Positions 44,450-57,010 of a DNA stretch of 64,000 nt are shown in pieces. This stretch comes from Nymphaea colorata (Eukaryota; Streptophyta; Magnoliopsida; Nymphaeales; Nymphaeaceae): positions 29,979,934 to 30,043,933 of the forward strand of contig NC_045138.2 in assembly GCF_008831285.2 (NCBI RefSeq), given 5' to 3'. The position numbers were made by a program, and so were the translations under genes. The notes below the pieces were generated by a model. It was not told the origin of the DNA and did no database searches. It worked only from the letters and a program-made list of their open reading frames with translations. Numbering within the stretch: the stretch's first letter is position 1; every line of letters begins with the position of its first letter.

Positions 44450-44666
44450 ACTAGACCGGCCCAATGCCTGAAAACCGAAACCGGGACCTGGCTCGACCCG
44501 ATTATAATAAAAAAATGTGATAATATATATATTTTTAATAAAATAAAATTATTTTTTATTTGTTATCAAGCCAAATCGGGTCCCCATCAAACCGACCCAG
44601 GCTGGTTTTTTCGGCCCTGATCGGCCCATGTACCCATTGGGTGCTCGGCCTGATGCCCAGGTCTAG
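44450..44666. mobile_element. MITE-like palindromic element
   Basis: The element opens ACTAGACCGGCCC and closes GCCCAGGTCTAG, so the ends are inverted (CTAGAC / GTCTAG). Internal GC-rich arms (ccgggacc, gacccgatt on the left; aatcgggtcc, gacccagg on the right) flank an AT core that is itself weakly palindromic. The pentamer ATGCT lies directly outside both ends (44445-44449 and 44667-44671), a candidate 5-bp target-site duplication. There is no coding capacity. Confidence 0.6.
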
Positions 44667-45618
44667 ATGCTGTCTCGTCCCGACTTAGCCCTCAACCCTA
44701 AAGGCAGAAAAAAGAAGGGAAGCTTTGACTCTCTTTCAACTTCCCATCAATAACTCCGCTGATATGTTAATAAAAAAATGTCAACAAACTAACATAGAGA
44801 GGAAAGGAAATTGTCTTTAACCAGAAGTTATTGATGTGTGCATGTTTCTTTTAGCCGTGTGCTGAGAAATTGGCTCTCCCATGTACTAAAAATAAAATAC
44901 CAAAAAAAGAAGTCTAATAAAAGAGAATGAAAGAGGAAAATGAAAGGGAAGAAAAAGAAAAGGAAATGAGCAAAAAAAGATGGTTGGCAAACAGAAGAAT
45001 AATAAAGTGACCAGCAAACAGAATAAATAAGGCCAAACCTAATCCATGCCCTTTTTTTATTATAAATCAAGTCTCAACTTTATCACTCCATACCTTGAGT
45101 TAAAAGGAAAATAAAGAAAAGGATAAGAAGACTATGACTTGCAACTGTTTAAATAAAATGAGAAAGTACCCATGTACTTAGGGAGTTATCACATGATAAA
45201 AAAAAATGTGACTAGAAACAGTCATTACATGGTAAAAAATTTTGAAAATGTGAGCAAAAAACAGTCATTACATGAGCAAAGCTGGTTATGTGCACATTTT
45301 TGTGCATGTACAGGAATATGTAATGACTAAAATGCCTTCATTAAAATTAAAAAAAAAAAAAGTTAAAAGGATAAAGGAAGTCATAAAAATATTGAAAGAC
45401 CAAAATGTGCATACTTTTGTTAAACAAAATTCTAAGATACCCCTATTTCCCTTCTTCCTTTTTTGGTGCATATTTGCTGTTGCGTGGTGTGCGCAACTCA
45501 ATCTCTTACCTGAGTATTAGCAACTATTTATTATCCTTCAACGTTTTTTTGTATTTTTAACAATATTTGATTGTGCTTTTAGTGACCAATCTTTAATTTT
45601 TAGTCATCCAGTAACACC

Positions 45619-45820
45619 GGCACACGACATGATAGAATTATTCAATAACACTATATACCTTGAGTTTTCCACGCCACTGTTTGTTTTTCTTGAGCACAGG
45701 TGTCTCCAAAGATAGTTTTGTTTCTGAGCACAGGTGTCTCCAAAGATAGTTTTCTTCCACGCCACTGTTTGTTTTGTTTCTGAGCACTGGCACACGACAT
45801 GATAGAATTATTAAATAACA
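45619..45820. repeat. Nested direct repeats
   Basis: Three repeat pairs are nested. The outer pair, ggcacacgacatgatagaat, is at 45619 and 45789. The middle pair, ttccacgccactgtttgttt, is at 45667 and 45755. The inner pair, tgagcacaggtgtctccaaa continuing to gatagtttt, is at 45691 and 45725. The order A-B-C-C-B-A is mirror-like in order but all copies are in the same orientation. Confidence 0.9.
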
Positions 45821-47372
45821 AATCCTTAGATCTGAGATGAAGGGTCTAAAAGTTAAATTCCTGAATCTAAAATCCCGAATGATCTCAAATTTGTGATATT
45901 AAAATCAAACACATTTTTTGTCGATCTAATTAAGGGGATTTTCAAACTCTAAACTTGAAAATTTTCACTGGCTAATGCTAAAAAGGTTGATTCTTTTGAG
46001 GAATTGAGATTGATTTTAACAATGATCTTATTGGCCATTGTTTCTTTTTTTCTTTTTTCCATCCTCAAGAGACATGCATCTTAGAAGCTGGCATAAGAGT
46101 CTAGACATGTGGACCAGTAGTTCACATTTTTCCTCATTTATGTGACTATGTCGAGACGAGCATAACTTATATAGTTTAGACTTTGGTTTCTTCAAGATGC
46201 ATGACACCTTCTTTTTCTAATGTCTAGGTCAAACCTTCAATGTTGTATCCTTATGCTTACAAGGTTCTCGCCTAAATGAACTTATATATGTCCTTCAACT
46301 TAAGTGTTGCGCTCGTAATTGTTTGCAACTGAGTAACATATCACAACATGGCAGCGACCACCAAATTCGAACCCCAAACCCCTTGAGCCGAAGCTCCCTT
46401 TCTGCCCGGTTGCACTGTGCCCCATGACATGAAGTATTACATCTTCTTTTACTAATCAATGCTTTTCCACACTTGAAACAGCGGAATTATACATATAAAA
46501 ATTCGTTTTCCCAATGTTATTAAACTAATTTTGGTCACTAAATTATATACTGTCTCGATAAAGAAAGAACTCAAATGCACTTGTTTGTGGTTTTTCTGAT
46601 ACATATCTTCAAGGATTTCCTTTTATCAATCTAAATCAGAAAAACTTTTTATGTAGAAAACAAGAAATTAATGTACCTTGATTGACAAGGTACACGTAGA
46701 AGGTAACCTAACATATTCCATCCACGTACCTAAAAGGGTTGGCATAGAATGTTAGTTAGACTTTTATTCATATTATTTTTGTATAATTAAGCTGAAGTTA
46801 TGTGTATCTTTTGGGAGTTGAAATAATCTTGTAGGTTTTCATGATTTTCTTTTTCATTTTGATCGACTTTTGAGTGTGTTTGATACCTTGGATCTTTTAA
46901 GTATGAGACGAACAGAGAGCTTAGGATTTTAGATTCCGAGATTTTATATCTTTGACTTCCAATAAACATATGAAATAAAAATACAAGGATTACACTACGG
47001 ATTTGATAAACTTTCATCATGGAATTCATGGATCTCAAGTCGATCCCCCTTTCCTCTAACTTGAGATCCATAGCTTTGAAACAAAATGGTGATTTTAAAT
47101 CCACAGTTTGTGCAAATCTGAATTTGGGTAAAAGTGGCTCTCAAATCTAAGATCCAAAATAGCAACCCCGTTTGGAAAAAATATTCATTGATTCTTAGCT
47201 CCATCCATAGACTTGATGGTGAGGTTTTTGGAATCTTAGTGCCACCAATAATGCCACCAAGAAAGTCAAATAAAAACCATTAATTATTTCGGGTGAAGAA
47301 GCCTAGGCAAGAGCTGAAGCCCTTTTCCTACACTTGCTCGAATGTCTAGAGCTCCATCTAGTGGCGGAGCCG

Positions 47373-47425
47373 AAAAAATTGGTTGGAGGGACACTTGTTT
47401 AAAAAAACTCAAATCTGATGGGATA

Positions 47426-47464
<39 letters not shown>

Positions 47465-47530
47465 ATAAATATTTTAGATTTTTATTTAAAAATAAATAAC
47501 TTTTAAGAGACTGGTACGAGCAACTGCCCA
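47373..47530. repeat. Dispersed repeat, copy B, interrupted by (TA)n
   Basis: It starts gcggagccgaaaaaattgg followed by ttggagggacact, matching copy A at 14975. It is interrupted by a TA run (about 47430-47458) and continues to agagactggtacgagcaact, which resembles gtgagactggtgtgggtacc in copy A. This supports a common element family. Confidence 0.55.
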
Positions 47531-48340
47531 CACTATGTCACTGACTGCATCAATAGCAAGTGGCGAGACCTTCACCTGCTTTAACTTGTAAGTAGAGTCG
47601 CTCCCCCTTATGGGGGGATAACATAGCCCTTTATGAATCGAACCAGAGACATGTTTCATAATGCGCCCAGGCATGCAAAATCGAACCATTAATTAATGTA
47701 TTCTTGTGAATTCATATACAACTTGTGCCAATAATTCAATTTCCAGAATTTTTTACTTGAAATGTAAAGTAGGCATGTTCTTTTCTCCTACAATTCTTAA
47801 GGCTTTACGAAAAGCTTTTGCTGCTTCAATAATGAGCTCCTTTTGACAGTTCATGTTGTTGGGAATTTGCGTGTGACAATTTATATGTTCATATTTTAGT
47901 GATAGGTCTGTCAAAACAATCTCACAATGCATCACAAGAAATATATAATGACATAGGGAACCTTTAAATTATCATAATTACATAAAAGTGCATGAAATTT
48001 GTTCTCGTTTCTGGTGTCCTACTTTTTTCCTTCACTTATTTCAAGTGAGTGAGACATAAATTTGTTGCTCCTGAAGTGCAAAAATTAAGAAGCAATATCT
48101 CATGGGCTGTTTTGTTGTATTTTCTCATATGTATCATAGATTTCATCATCTAAAAATCAACGATTTTACTTACATTAAGTTGTATTTCTTCAAAACGTTT
48201 TCTTTTTTCTTTTTAAAATTATATGTAAGTGAATTTTACAGACTATAATTCTCTATATCACGGTCCTACTACATTATCACTTTGTGACACGCCTCCTTGT
48301 CATATATATATATAAAAACAGACACACATATATATACACA

Positions 48341-48400
48341 CACTATAATCCTTTTGATGCTTTTGCATCTCACTATAATCCTTTTGATGCTTTTGCATCT
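48341..48400. repeat. Exact 30-bp tandem duplication
   Basis: The 30 bases starting cactataatccttttgatgc at 48341 are repeated without change at 48371. CA/TA microsatellites lie alongside. Confidence 0.95.
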
Positions 48401-48520
48401 CAGCCAGATGTAATTTTGCATTAGGCTGCTGGAGCATCCGAAAGGCCAAAAAAATGTTCTTGTATTTAGGGACTTCTTGTCCCTCAATTTTGTTATGCAT
48501 TCTCATTTTATCTCTCTCCG

Positions 48521-48522
48521 TT

Positions 48523-48573
<51 letters not shown>

Positions 48574-48657
48574 TTGCATTTCTCACTGTTTTTTTTTTAT
48601 TTCTCTCTCTCTCTATACACACACACATATATATATATATATATTATATATATATAT
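48521..48657. repeat. Compound CT/TA/CA microsatellite
   Basis: CT repeats, a (TA) run (about 48539-48569), more CT, CA, and a second TA run alternate over about 135 bp. Confidence 0.9.
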
Positions 48658-49699
48658 AAAATAAAAGCTGAAATCGTCTAGCAAACTTGCATCAAGCTGT
48701 GCCTGTGAGAGGCTAGATTGGGTTGTGTTTGTAAAGGGCTGGATGGACAGATGGCCTGAGGAATCCAATAATGGGATATGTGTGTGCGTGTGTGGTGTGG
48801 TGCTGTTTGTTTATTATGTTCATAAACGCGCATGCATGCGTATGAGAGAAAGGAAGACACAGACAGATTGTGTCTCGTGCAAGTCTAGCTGGGAAAAGAC
48901 TGTGACATTTATGTATGGGAACGAGCTGGCCATTTAAATATAGCCCTACTTCTCTTTAAATTAAATTAGATAATCTCTTTCTTCTTTAGGCATCAGACTA
49001 ACTGTACATTTGTTCACGTGACTTGAGATTGGTTTCTATCGGTAGAGCGGGAGAGATATTCACATATGATCACCTTTAAAAACGATGGCAGTAAAAAAAA
49101 GAAAGAGTATTCGGTATAAAGGAAGTCTGATTTTAAAGTTGTATGACGTGAAGATGACAACTGTTCGGGTTAGTTGAAAAGGAAAGAAATGGCAGGTAGG
49201 ACCGTACGGGCTTTAGGTGTGATATTTTTTTCCAGAAAAAAAAGTCTCCCACCCACTTCCCTTCCTTCTAGTGTTAGCTATCTTGTGAAGTTGTGATGGC
49301 ACTTCCCTCATGGGAAGAAAGTTATAAAATCACAAAAATAAAACAAGTTTAGCTTTAAGTGAAAATCAAGGAATATATTTATACGTTCAGTTTAGTTTTT
49401 ATGAGTATTATTTATTTATATTTTAAATAAAAGTAGTATGAGTCTCTGCCTGAAAATGTGTCCTTAAAAAACTTTTGTGCTTTTTCTGTTGAAACATAAT
49501 GTCACAGTAGGTGGTCCTGCGTAATTTTATAAAACAAGGAGGGGGAGGCAAGCAATCTGGCCAGACCAGGCTGCCGACACTTATCTCCGAGCCTAGAGGC
49601 TCGGAGCTTCCGAACCTCCTCGACCAACCTCCACACGCGCGGGACGTCCCCAGAAGACGCACACATGTCCCGCACTGACTTGCGAAGGCTGCTCTCCCC

Positions 49700-51501
49700 T
49701 AGCTTTGCTTCACTTACCGCAGTCCATTAAAGGCTAAAAAGCCGTTCTGCTCCCACTCTGGCGCAGGGGAAGGAGGTTTCCACTTTCCACTGTCACCAGC
49801 GGGACGGCCTTCCGCTTCCACTTCTCCCTGCTGAGTCTTCACAGTGTGAGGGACAGCCCCTGTCCTGGACCTTACTTCTACTCGCTTTTGCAGAATTTCC
49901 GACGGAAATCGCTGCCTTCCGGCAGTTACTTGGAGACTGTCTCCGGCTTCCCGGCCTCCCGTTTTCGGGTGAGAATTTCCTTCACTTCGCCCTCCGTTTC
50001 TTCGGCGATGTGTACGCGAAGTCGAGTCGCGTAGTGCTTTCCGTTTTTTTCGGGAACCTGCCGGCGCGTGTTTTTTGGAGAAATTGTGAAGTGGTGGTTG
50101 GATTAGCGCTTGAAGTTAGGTTTACATAGGGTAGATTAGAATTGGCTTGCGTTTTTTGAGGTGTCTGCTGTTTTGAAGTTGTGATAGGCGAGGAACAGGG
50201 CCTGCTTTGGAGTGCTTCTGTCCGTTCTAGGATCCTGAGGCGTTTGTCTCGTTCCGAGGCTTTAGATGTGCTTTAATTGAAGCAATAAGTAGCTCAGGGT
50301 TCTTTAATTCTGTGAATTTTTTGCGTTAATGAGGTCTGCCGCCTTCGTGTTTAATGTTCGTATACTGTTTCGTTCTTTTAAAATAATTCTGTGAAAATGA
50401 TTTATAAATCTGCATTGTTGCTCTTACGTCCTTGAAATCTTCTTTACAATTTAAGTGATATAAATTCTTGCTTTATCCGAGTAGATTGAGATGGTGATAA
50501 GCTTTTGACTAGTCTTTTGGACAAATTGTTCATATTTGGTGAAGGATTTGTCTAACTATAGTTTGAAAAGGATCTTGCGTTTTATTTCCGGAAAAGGATC
50601 TCGCGTTTTGCCTTTTTAAGCATTGTCGTGAGTAGTGTGCATTATTCTCATTCAAAAGCTTCAATTCAGGTGAGACTCTGGGCTGCTGACTCCGCGTTAG
50701 CTTTCCCAGTTTCTGCATTTCTTTACTTGCTCGCAGTTTGATTTTTTTTATACTTTGTTGAATCATTAATATCGTGTCAGTCTCTGCAAAATGCGTACAA
50801 CGTTAGCTGTTATGGCGTTGGATCGTACCTTATCAGATCTGATGAGGAGTTTTCTACTTTTCTAGTTTCTATTTGGGGTTTTGATTGCTGCAGGAATCAC
50901 GATTCCATGCTTCATTTTATGTTCTAGAAAACTTGAAGGACATAGTGTGTGATTTATTATGTCACCAAATGATAATTGTTTTCGTCCTTTATTTATGGTA
51001 TTGCTAGCAATAGTGGGTTCTAGTTCTATAAATAACAAATACTTATTTTACTAGTCGTTTGATTTGATTTATGAAGTTGGTGATACAGTTTGTAGTCCCA
51101 TGTCTTTTCCTCCTTTGTTTTTTGTGGAATTACCGAGTGTCTTAGCTTTCCAGATTTCTATTCAGTTTGTTGAGGTAAGCAACAAGTCGAACATTTTCTG
51201 TTAGATGCTAGGGATTGATACTTGAACATATCCCTCTTCCAGCGAAGCAAGGAAAGAAGATTTTGTGGTATATTGCTTTGTAATATTTGATGCTTTTATA
51301 ATTCTGATTCCTGGTTGCGTTTTCTGTTTAAGGTGCCAATTGTCTTCTCCCTGCATCTGGATTGCAATTTACAACTTAAAGCACCAGTGGACTTAAGAAT
51401 GGCTCAGCTGCGGATGGTTCTCAAGGCATTCTAGATTCCTCCTTAAGAAAGCAGCAACCTATTTCTATTATTCCCGTTCACAATTTTATAAAAATTTCAC
51501 A
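49700..51501 (+). other. 5' UTR and leader intron of the LEA_2 gene (predicted)
   Basis: A leader exon probably ends at 49968 with a consensus donor (ttttcgg then gtgaga). A pyrimidine-rich acceptor (ttctgtttaag) precedes 51333, giving a leader intron of about 1.36 kb and a second leader exon of 169 bp up to the ATG at 51502. The intron is T-rich, as expected for plants. The transcription start is not determined. The upstream 49.4-49.7 kb contains no gene. Confidence 0.5.
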
Positions 51502-53985
51502 ATGATGCATGCGAAGTCAGACTCTGATATCACCAGTTTAGCTCCTTCTTCACCTTCAAGATCTCCCAAAAGACCCGTTTACTATGTTCAGAGTCCTTCA
51601 AGGGATTCTCATGATGGCGACAAGTCTTCCTCTATCCATGCTACACCTGTCTACAACAGTCCAATGGAATCACCATCACACCCTTCTTTTGGGCGACATT
51701 CACGAACTTCTTCTGCAAGTAGATTTTCTGGAACATTTAGGTCATCCTCAGGTCGTAAAGCCAACAGGAAAAGAAATGACAAGGGATGGCCAGAGTGTAA
51801 TGTGATTGAGGAAGAAGGACCTTATGACGATATTGATGGTGAAGGGGGATTATCTAGGCGTTGTCAATTTTTCATGGCCTTTCTGGGGTTTGTTTTCCTT
51901 TTCAGTGTCTTCTCTCTCATTATATGGGGTGCAAGCCGGCCTTACAAGGCAGAGATCTCAGTAAAGGTATGCGTTTACTTGTATGTTTTTCCTCTTGTTT
52001 CATGTCAATATTCTGCCTTTTTTGGATTAAAATTCTTATGTAGTTCTTCTTCGTTCATACATTTCTTTGCTAGCAAATATCGTTTTTCTTGGTTGTTATG
52101 CCTTAGTCTCACATTGTTAGTAATTGATTCAAAATGAGCACTTTTGCTGAAGTTGGTTTAGTCAGAAAACGATCCAAAACATAGTGGCTTTTATCAACTA
52201 TCTTCCTGTTTTATTCTGTTTATAATCTGCCAAAAATTTGCATGTAAACTGGGATAATTGAGTGATACAGCGGTAACCGTCTTAGAGAAATGTGTAATAG
52301 AGCTTTCAGTTGGGTCTACTGAGTCAAGCAAATATAGTTTACAAAGCAAATCTACATGTTACTGGAACCTGTTCTTCAGGTTCATGATAATTGCTTTTCT
52401 TGGACTTATGGGAATCAAGTTTGGGGGCATTTCTTTGCTCTCTTTTCTCGTTTCTCACTGGCCTTCTGTTTGAAACCGATGATTGAAAGTTGGAGCTTAC
52501 AAAACTGATGATTGAAAGGTAGAGCTTACAGACGATTTTCTCAGTTCTAGTACTTGTTTACCGTTTGGTATTTTTAGTAGTTCGAAATTGAAGATTTGAT
52601 GCCATTGCTGTTTGATGCTGCAGTAGCTAACTGAATCCTGCATAATTGCAGAGCCTGACAATTCAAGATTTTCATTGTGGTGAGGGAGCAGATAACAGTG
52701 GTGTGGTAACCAAGATGACAACTTTGAATTCCTCTTTGAAAATAAGCATACGCAACCCTGCAACATTGTTCGGTATTCATGTCAGCTCCACGCCCATTAA
52801 TCTCATCTACTCTGAGATACCAATAGCTTCAGGAGAGGTAAGTTGATTGATCCCCTATTTTTGACAACCATTAGGATAATAAGGTACACCACAGTATCTT
52901 CATCTGAAGCTGCTGCCTAGTGTTAGTTAGTTCTAGATGTTGTGAAAGGAACTGATTATAAAACCTTTTTTTCTTTAAAAAATTTAGCTGGAATTGTTGG
53001 ATCATGGATGAGTTAAGTTAAGGATTTGAAGCATTATCTGTTGATTCTGGTGCATTTTCACATTTATTTGACCAAACACTGTCAACCGACCTGGTTTTTG
53101 TGTGGAGGGGTCGGGTGGCTACAGGATAGAAGTGCCCAACAAGCGATGGTTCTCTTCCATTTACTTATTTACTAGAACTTGGGATTATATGGCATCTTTT
53201 CCTGGATTGTCACTGAACTGACCAAGGTTGTTTGGTACTTTTGTAGTCATTTAACCAAATCCTTGGTAGAGTGCATATTTGAACTAAAACATGCAATTCT
53301 AGCACAAAACTGACAAAATATTGTGTGGTCTACCTTCTTCATTAACTGGATATAATCATATGAACAATGCTGCTAATGACGAGATGAGAAAGGCAGTCCT
53401 CAGATTGGGGGAACAGTTCATATTTGTGAACCGGCCCATGAGATAGAGAGTGAGAGTCAAGTTTGTTTGTATCCAAACTTTGCTTTTATGAATGCTGGGC
53501 TCAAAAATCGGGCCATCAAGTCGACCTGAGTTTGCAGTTACAGTTGAGGTGCTTATCCAAGGGATTAACCAATGGTTTTGTTTATCTGGAAGTCTTGCAA
53601 CGTGAATTTCAATCTAGCCTGACAAACATCAGTAATTCACGTCGAAATCTGTTTTCTTTGCAACCATTGTCTCATTCCTTCTTTCTTCCAGTTGAAGAAG
53701 TACTATCAGCCAAGGAAGAGCAAGCGTACAGTGGAAATCGTTCTGCAAGGAGAGAAGGTTCCCCTGTATGGGGCTGGAGCAAGCTTGACGGTGTCTGGCA
53801 ACGGCATTCCAGACAGCAACCTTAATGGTGGCATCCCGTTGCAGCTGGAGTTTGGAATAAGGTCGCGCGGGTATGTAATCGGAAAGCTGGTAAAGACAAC
53901 ACACAAGAAGCACGTTTCCTGTTCGCTCACCGTCAAATCTCTCAAGCCTGTCACCTTGTCAGGGGATGCCTGCACCTACAGTTAG
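51502..53985 (+). CDS. LEA_2-domain (NDR1/HIN1-like) membrane protein
   Basis: Exons: 51502..51966, 52652..52837, 53692..53985; 945 bp, 314 residues. The Ser/Pro-rich cytosolic N-terminus carries the conserved RPVYYVQSPSRDSHDGD block (about residues 25-40), found in the plant family of Arabidopsis At1g45688 and At5g42860. A single membrane segment (about 121-143, FFMAFLGFVFLFSVFSLIIW) is followed by an extracellular or luminal LEA_2 domain. That domain includes MTTLNSSLKISIRNPATLFG, HVSSTPINL, the KKYYQPRKSKRTVEIVL stretch, VPLYGAGASL and PLQLEFGIRSRGYVIGKLV. The C-terminal Cys in SGDACTYS is typical of the group. Functions are poorly known; related proteins are linked to wall or membrane stress responses. 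Both introns are GT-AG and phase 0. The start is the first ATG with the family sequence MMHAKSDSDITSLAPSSP. Confidence 0.93.
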
Positions 53986-55539
53986 ATCCTGCCCTTCTGG
54001 TTAATTTTATTTATTATTTTTTACTCGCTTTCTCTCTCTCGCTCTTGTCTGGTGCAAAATAGAGAATAATTTGCAAGCATGTAGGTGGAACCACCAAAAG
54101 AAGGAAGAAGACAGGGTTTTGTTTGTTGTTGTTTCTGCTACCGCGCCTGTTGTCTGTTGGAAGTTGAAGCCATTGTTTTGTTTTATGTGAAATGCAAATG
54201 TAAAAATACGCGGCTTTTTTAGTAGTAAAGAAATTTATGAAATATGCTTGAGAAAATGAAAAATCATGACGCATGGTTGGCATAGATGCGTCTCTGAGTA
54301 GAAGGAAGAGCCCGAGATGGGGAGAAAAACCTTCGCAAATTCGATTTTGGATCAGTGAATGGATTGCCGAAAGCAAATATTTATAGGTTGAGAAAACTTT
54401 CGTGGTTTGGAGAAAACGTTCGGAAGAGGAGGATGACTCTAGCACGGAACTTCCTGGTGAAGCATGATCGGTGTCAGGATGCTTTGGCGCATGGCATGGC
54501 TTCCGAAGAGTGTCGGCAGCTTGAGCGCTGGCTTGGCCGCTAACGTGGTGACTTTCTTGTCACATCTGCTGCCTGGGGTGAACCCCCACCTACTAGCTAA
54601 GAGAGGACACTTGTCACCATTCAATCCACAAGCTGCTTTGTTAACTTGCAAATCCTATTCGGTTAACTTGCGAACCGTGGCAACGAACGAAAGGATCTAC
54701 TGTATCGTGTTTGTTTGGACGTTGTGACAAAGTTTACTTGCTGTTCAGTGCCGTGCCTATGTGCAAAGCGCATGGAAAAATGCATGTAACAACATTATAA
54801 TTGTACAAGGATCGATAATAGAGGTCGAAGTTGGTACCAAAAAAAAAAAAAAGAAAAAAAACCTACAAGGATCGTTGATAGGGGTCCAAGTTGGTAACCA
54901 TTGTCGGCATTCCCACAGATGAGACATCAATGGAAAGAAAACCTGAGGCTATGTTTGTCAACCGGGGATCTGAGGTCCGAGCCTTTAGCATCAAAGCGTG
55001 GATACGAATGTCCACATTTTTACACGATGTGGAGATCCAAACAGTGGATCCCGCAAAGCGCAGATTTCAGATCCCAACAAGCATGCGCTGTGAAAAACTT
55101 TGTTACTCAACGCAAAGTTTTCTAAATATTTGCTAGCTTGTCTCATGTCATGCTACTTTATGTGACATCAATTTACCATTAATTTTCCTTTGACTAGCAT
55201 TATATGACTTATGGGGGGGTAAACTTTTTCTTTTTAGAGCACACGTTTTGCTTGCAGCTTAAAAAATTTAAGATGTAACAAAAAAAAAAAAAAAGGCTTC
55301 ACATTGTATAGCTGGTTGGATAGGCAGTAGTATAGAAGGCATGTTGTCAGTTTTATTTTTATGGTGTTGTCCCTTAAACTATAAAAGATGAGATTGCATC
55401 GCTGTATATCATATCTCACCCAAGTCCCAACACAACAACATATGACCCAGGACAGAGGGACAGTGACCTTCGAGCCTCTTTTCCCTAGTGGTATATTGTG
55501 AACCTTTCACTCATTTGAAAGAATGAGAACTTTAAATAC

Positions 55540-56093
55540 ACTTTTGTAAACCTGTAAAACTAAAAACATTAGCAAAAACAACAAGAATGTACTTTTACGA
55601 TAAGTAACAAAGCAGAAATCAAATTGGCATCAAAATTTTTCTCATGTTAAACAAAATCTCGTGTTAGTTTTTCATTTGATTTAATTGAAAGCGAGGTTTT
55701 CATTAAAGGAATCACGGAAAGTGATGTCTTTTAAAATTATAATAGACATGTAACTGACAATTTTACCATGATTTTTCATAATTTTATTATCGTCATTTTA
55801 ATAATCTAGGCACGATAAATGCCATTCCCATTCTTGGATGCTTATTTTAAGTTATATTATGGGAAAACAAAATGTCTCCCATTGGCCATTAAGTGAATAA
55901 TACGTTTGTAAACTTGAAACCAAAAAACCATTAGCTAAAAATAATGAGAATGTAATTTAGTGGTAAAGGGCAATATGGAAAAGAAATTTCCATGGACGTT
56001 CTTCCCTGGTTAAACAAAACTTCACTTCAAGTTTTATTTGACAGTTTTATGAAAAGTAACGCTTCCGTTAGAAAAAATCACACAAGGTGATAT

Positions 56094-56178
<85 letters not shown>

Positions 56179-56270
56179 AAAGTTGGCCTGAAAATGAAAA
56201 TTTATTATGATTTCTCATATTTTTATTGTAACAATTTGATAAATCTTGGCAAGACTAATGATATTTTTGG
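55540..56270. repeat. Diverged direct repeat of about 360 bp
   Basis: The first unit reads gtaaacctgtaaaactaaaa, cattagcaaaaa, gaatgta, gttaaacaaaatc, then atcacggaaagtgat, and later atgatttttcataattttatt and ttcttggatgctta. The second reads gtaaacttgaaaccaaaaaa, cattagctaaaa, gaatgta, gttaaacaaaac, then atcacacaaggtgat, and later atgatttctcatatttttatt and ttttggatgctta. The order is conserved throughout. The (TA)n at 56097-56174 is inserted in the second unit. Confidence 0.7.
56097..56174. repeat. (TA)n microsatellite, 78 bp
   Basis: This is an uninterrupted TA run, the longest dinucleotide tract in the window. Confidence 0.97.
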
Positions 56271-56376
56271 ATGCTTACTGTCACGTAATTTATTATGATT
56301 TCTCATATTTTTATTATAACAATTTGATTAATCCTGGCAATACTAATCACATTCTTGGATGATTACTGTTACGTGA
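56201..56376. repeat. Tandem duplication, period 88 bp
   Basis: tttattatgatttctcatat begins at 56201 and 56289. Both units continue through acaatttgat, cttggca/cctggca and ttggatg to an actgt(c/t)acgt end. Confidence 0.85.
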
Positions 56377-57010
56377 TGATAAAGAAAACGATGGTAGTCT
56401 TGTTGACTTCATATATAAAACGCGCATTTGATGTCACGAAGGAATTATCAGGATACATACTTTTGTTTTGTCGGTGGCGAAAAATGGGATCCCTTCAACT
56501 TCTTTTAGCAATTAAACCCTCTTAGCACCTCTTATTCACTTCACCTGGGTTTGAAGGGGAGGTGCAAATCACAGCACAACTTGCTTTCAATCTCAAAGGT
56601 TAATTGAAAGTTGATTGCATTCATACTTCAAATTTCTTACAAGAGATCATCGATGGAAGACGTTACTACCAAGGTCTGCAAGAACGCTACAACATCAGTT
56701 TAAGAAAAACAACAAATAAAATACATGACTCTCTCCGTGTCCGTGTGCTGAGATGTTCCCCATAGACACTTCAACCCAGCATTACTTGTCTTGGTATATG
56801 TAAAATTCGTGCTGGCTGGTGTCTTCTCAGGTCAGAGATGACCGGTTCTGCTGTCTCTCTCTGATTGGTTTTTGAATAAAGAAAGAGATCCCCAATCGCA
56901 AGAAGTCAGAAACAGAGACCAGCAGAGGCAGAAAGAGGAGGGCGGGGGAGGGAAAGGCGTCTCCCACTCTCGATGTCTTCCTGTACAGGAGAACAGGGGG
57001 TCCATTACTG

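Larger units (their letters stand above)
41759..49700. other. Gene-free, repeat-rich intergenic region
   Basis: The first 300 bp is the expected CCDC25 5' UTR/promoter, with CT-rich tracts (about 42178-42200). Beyond that I find no protein gene. Contents are the U6 pseudogene (44173-44275), the MITE-like element (44450-44666), nested direct repeats (45619-45820), a TA-interrupted dispersed repeat (47373-47530), a 30-bp duplication (48341-48400) and CT/TA/CA microsatellites (48521-48657). A weak run of open frame around 43.3-43.6 kb on both strands could be a decayed element but has no motif to name it. Confidence 0.55.
53986..56850. other. Intergenic region between LEA_2 and COV/LCV genes
   Basis: The LEA_2 3' UTR occupies roughly the first 250 bp. 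Beyond it no gene is seen. There is a poly-A stretch near 54839-54861, then a diverged direct repeat of about 360 bp (55540-55880 and 55905-56270). Its second copy contains an expanded (TA)n tract and a further 88-bp tandem duplication. Confidence 0.55.

Noticed and set aside
46340-46440. ttcgaac-type words resembling a tRNA T-loop (also near 8843 and 47636)
   Set aside because: No matching acceptor, D or anticodon stems could be paired around any of them.
51967-52137. Read-through extension of LEA_2 exon 1 to a stop at 52137
   Set aside because: A consensus donor (gtatgc) follows 51966, and the family sequence resumes in frame at 52652; the extension is not conserved.
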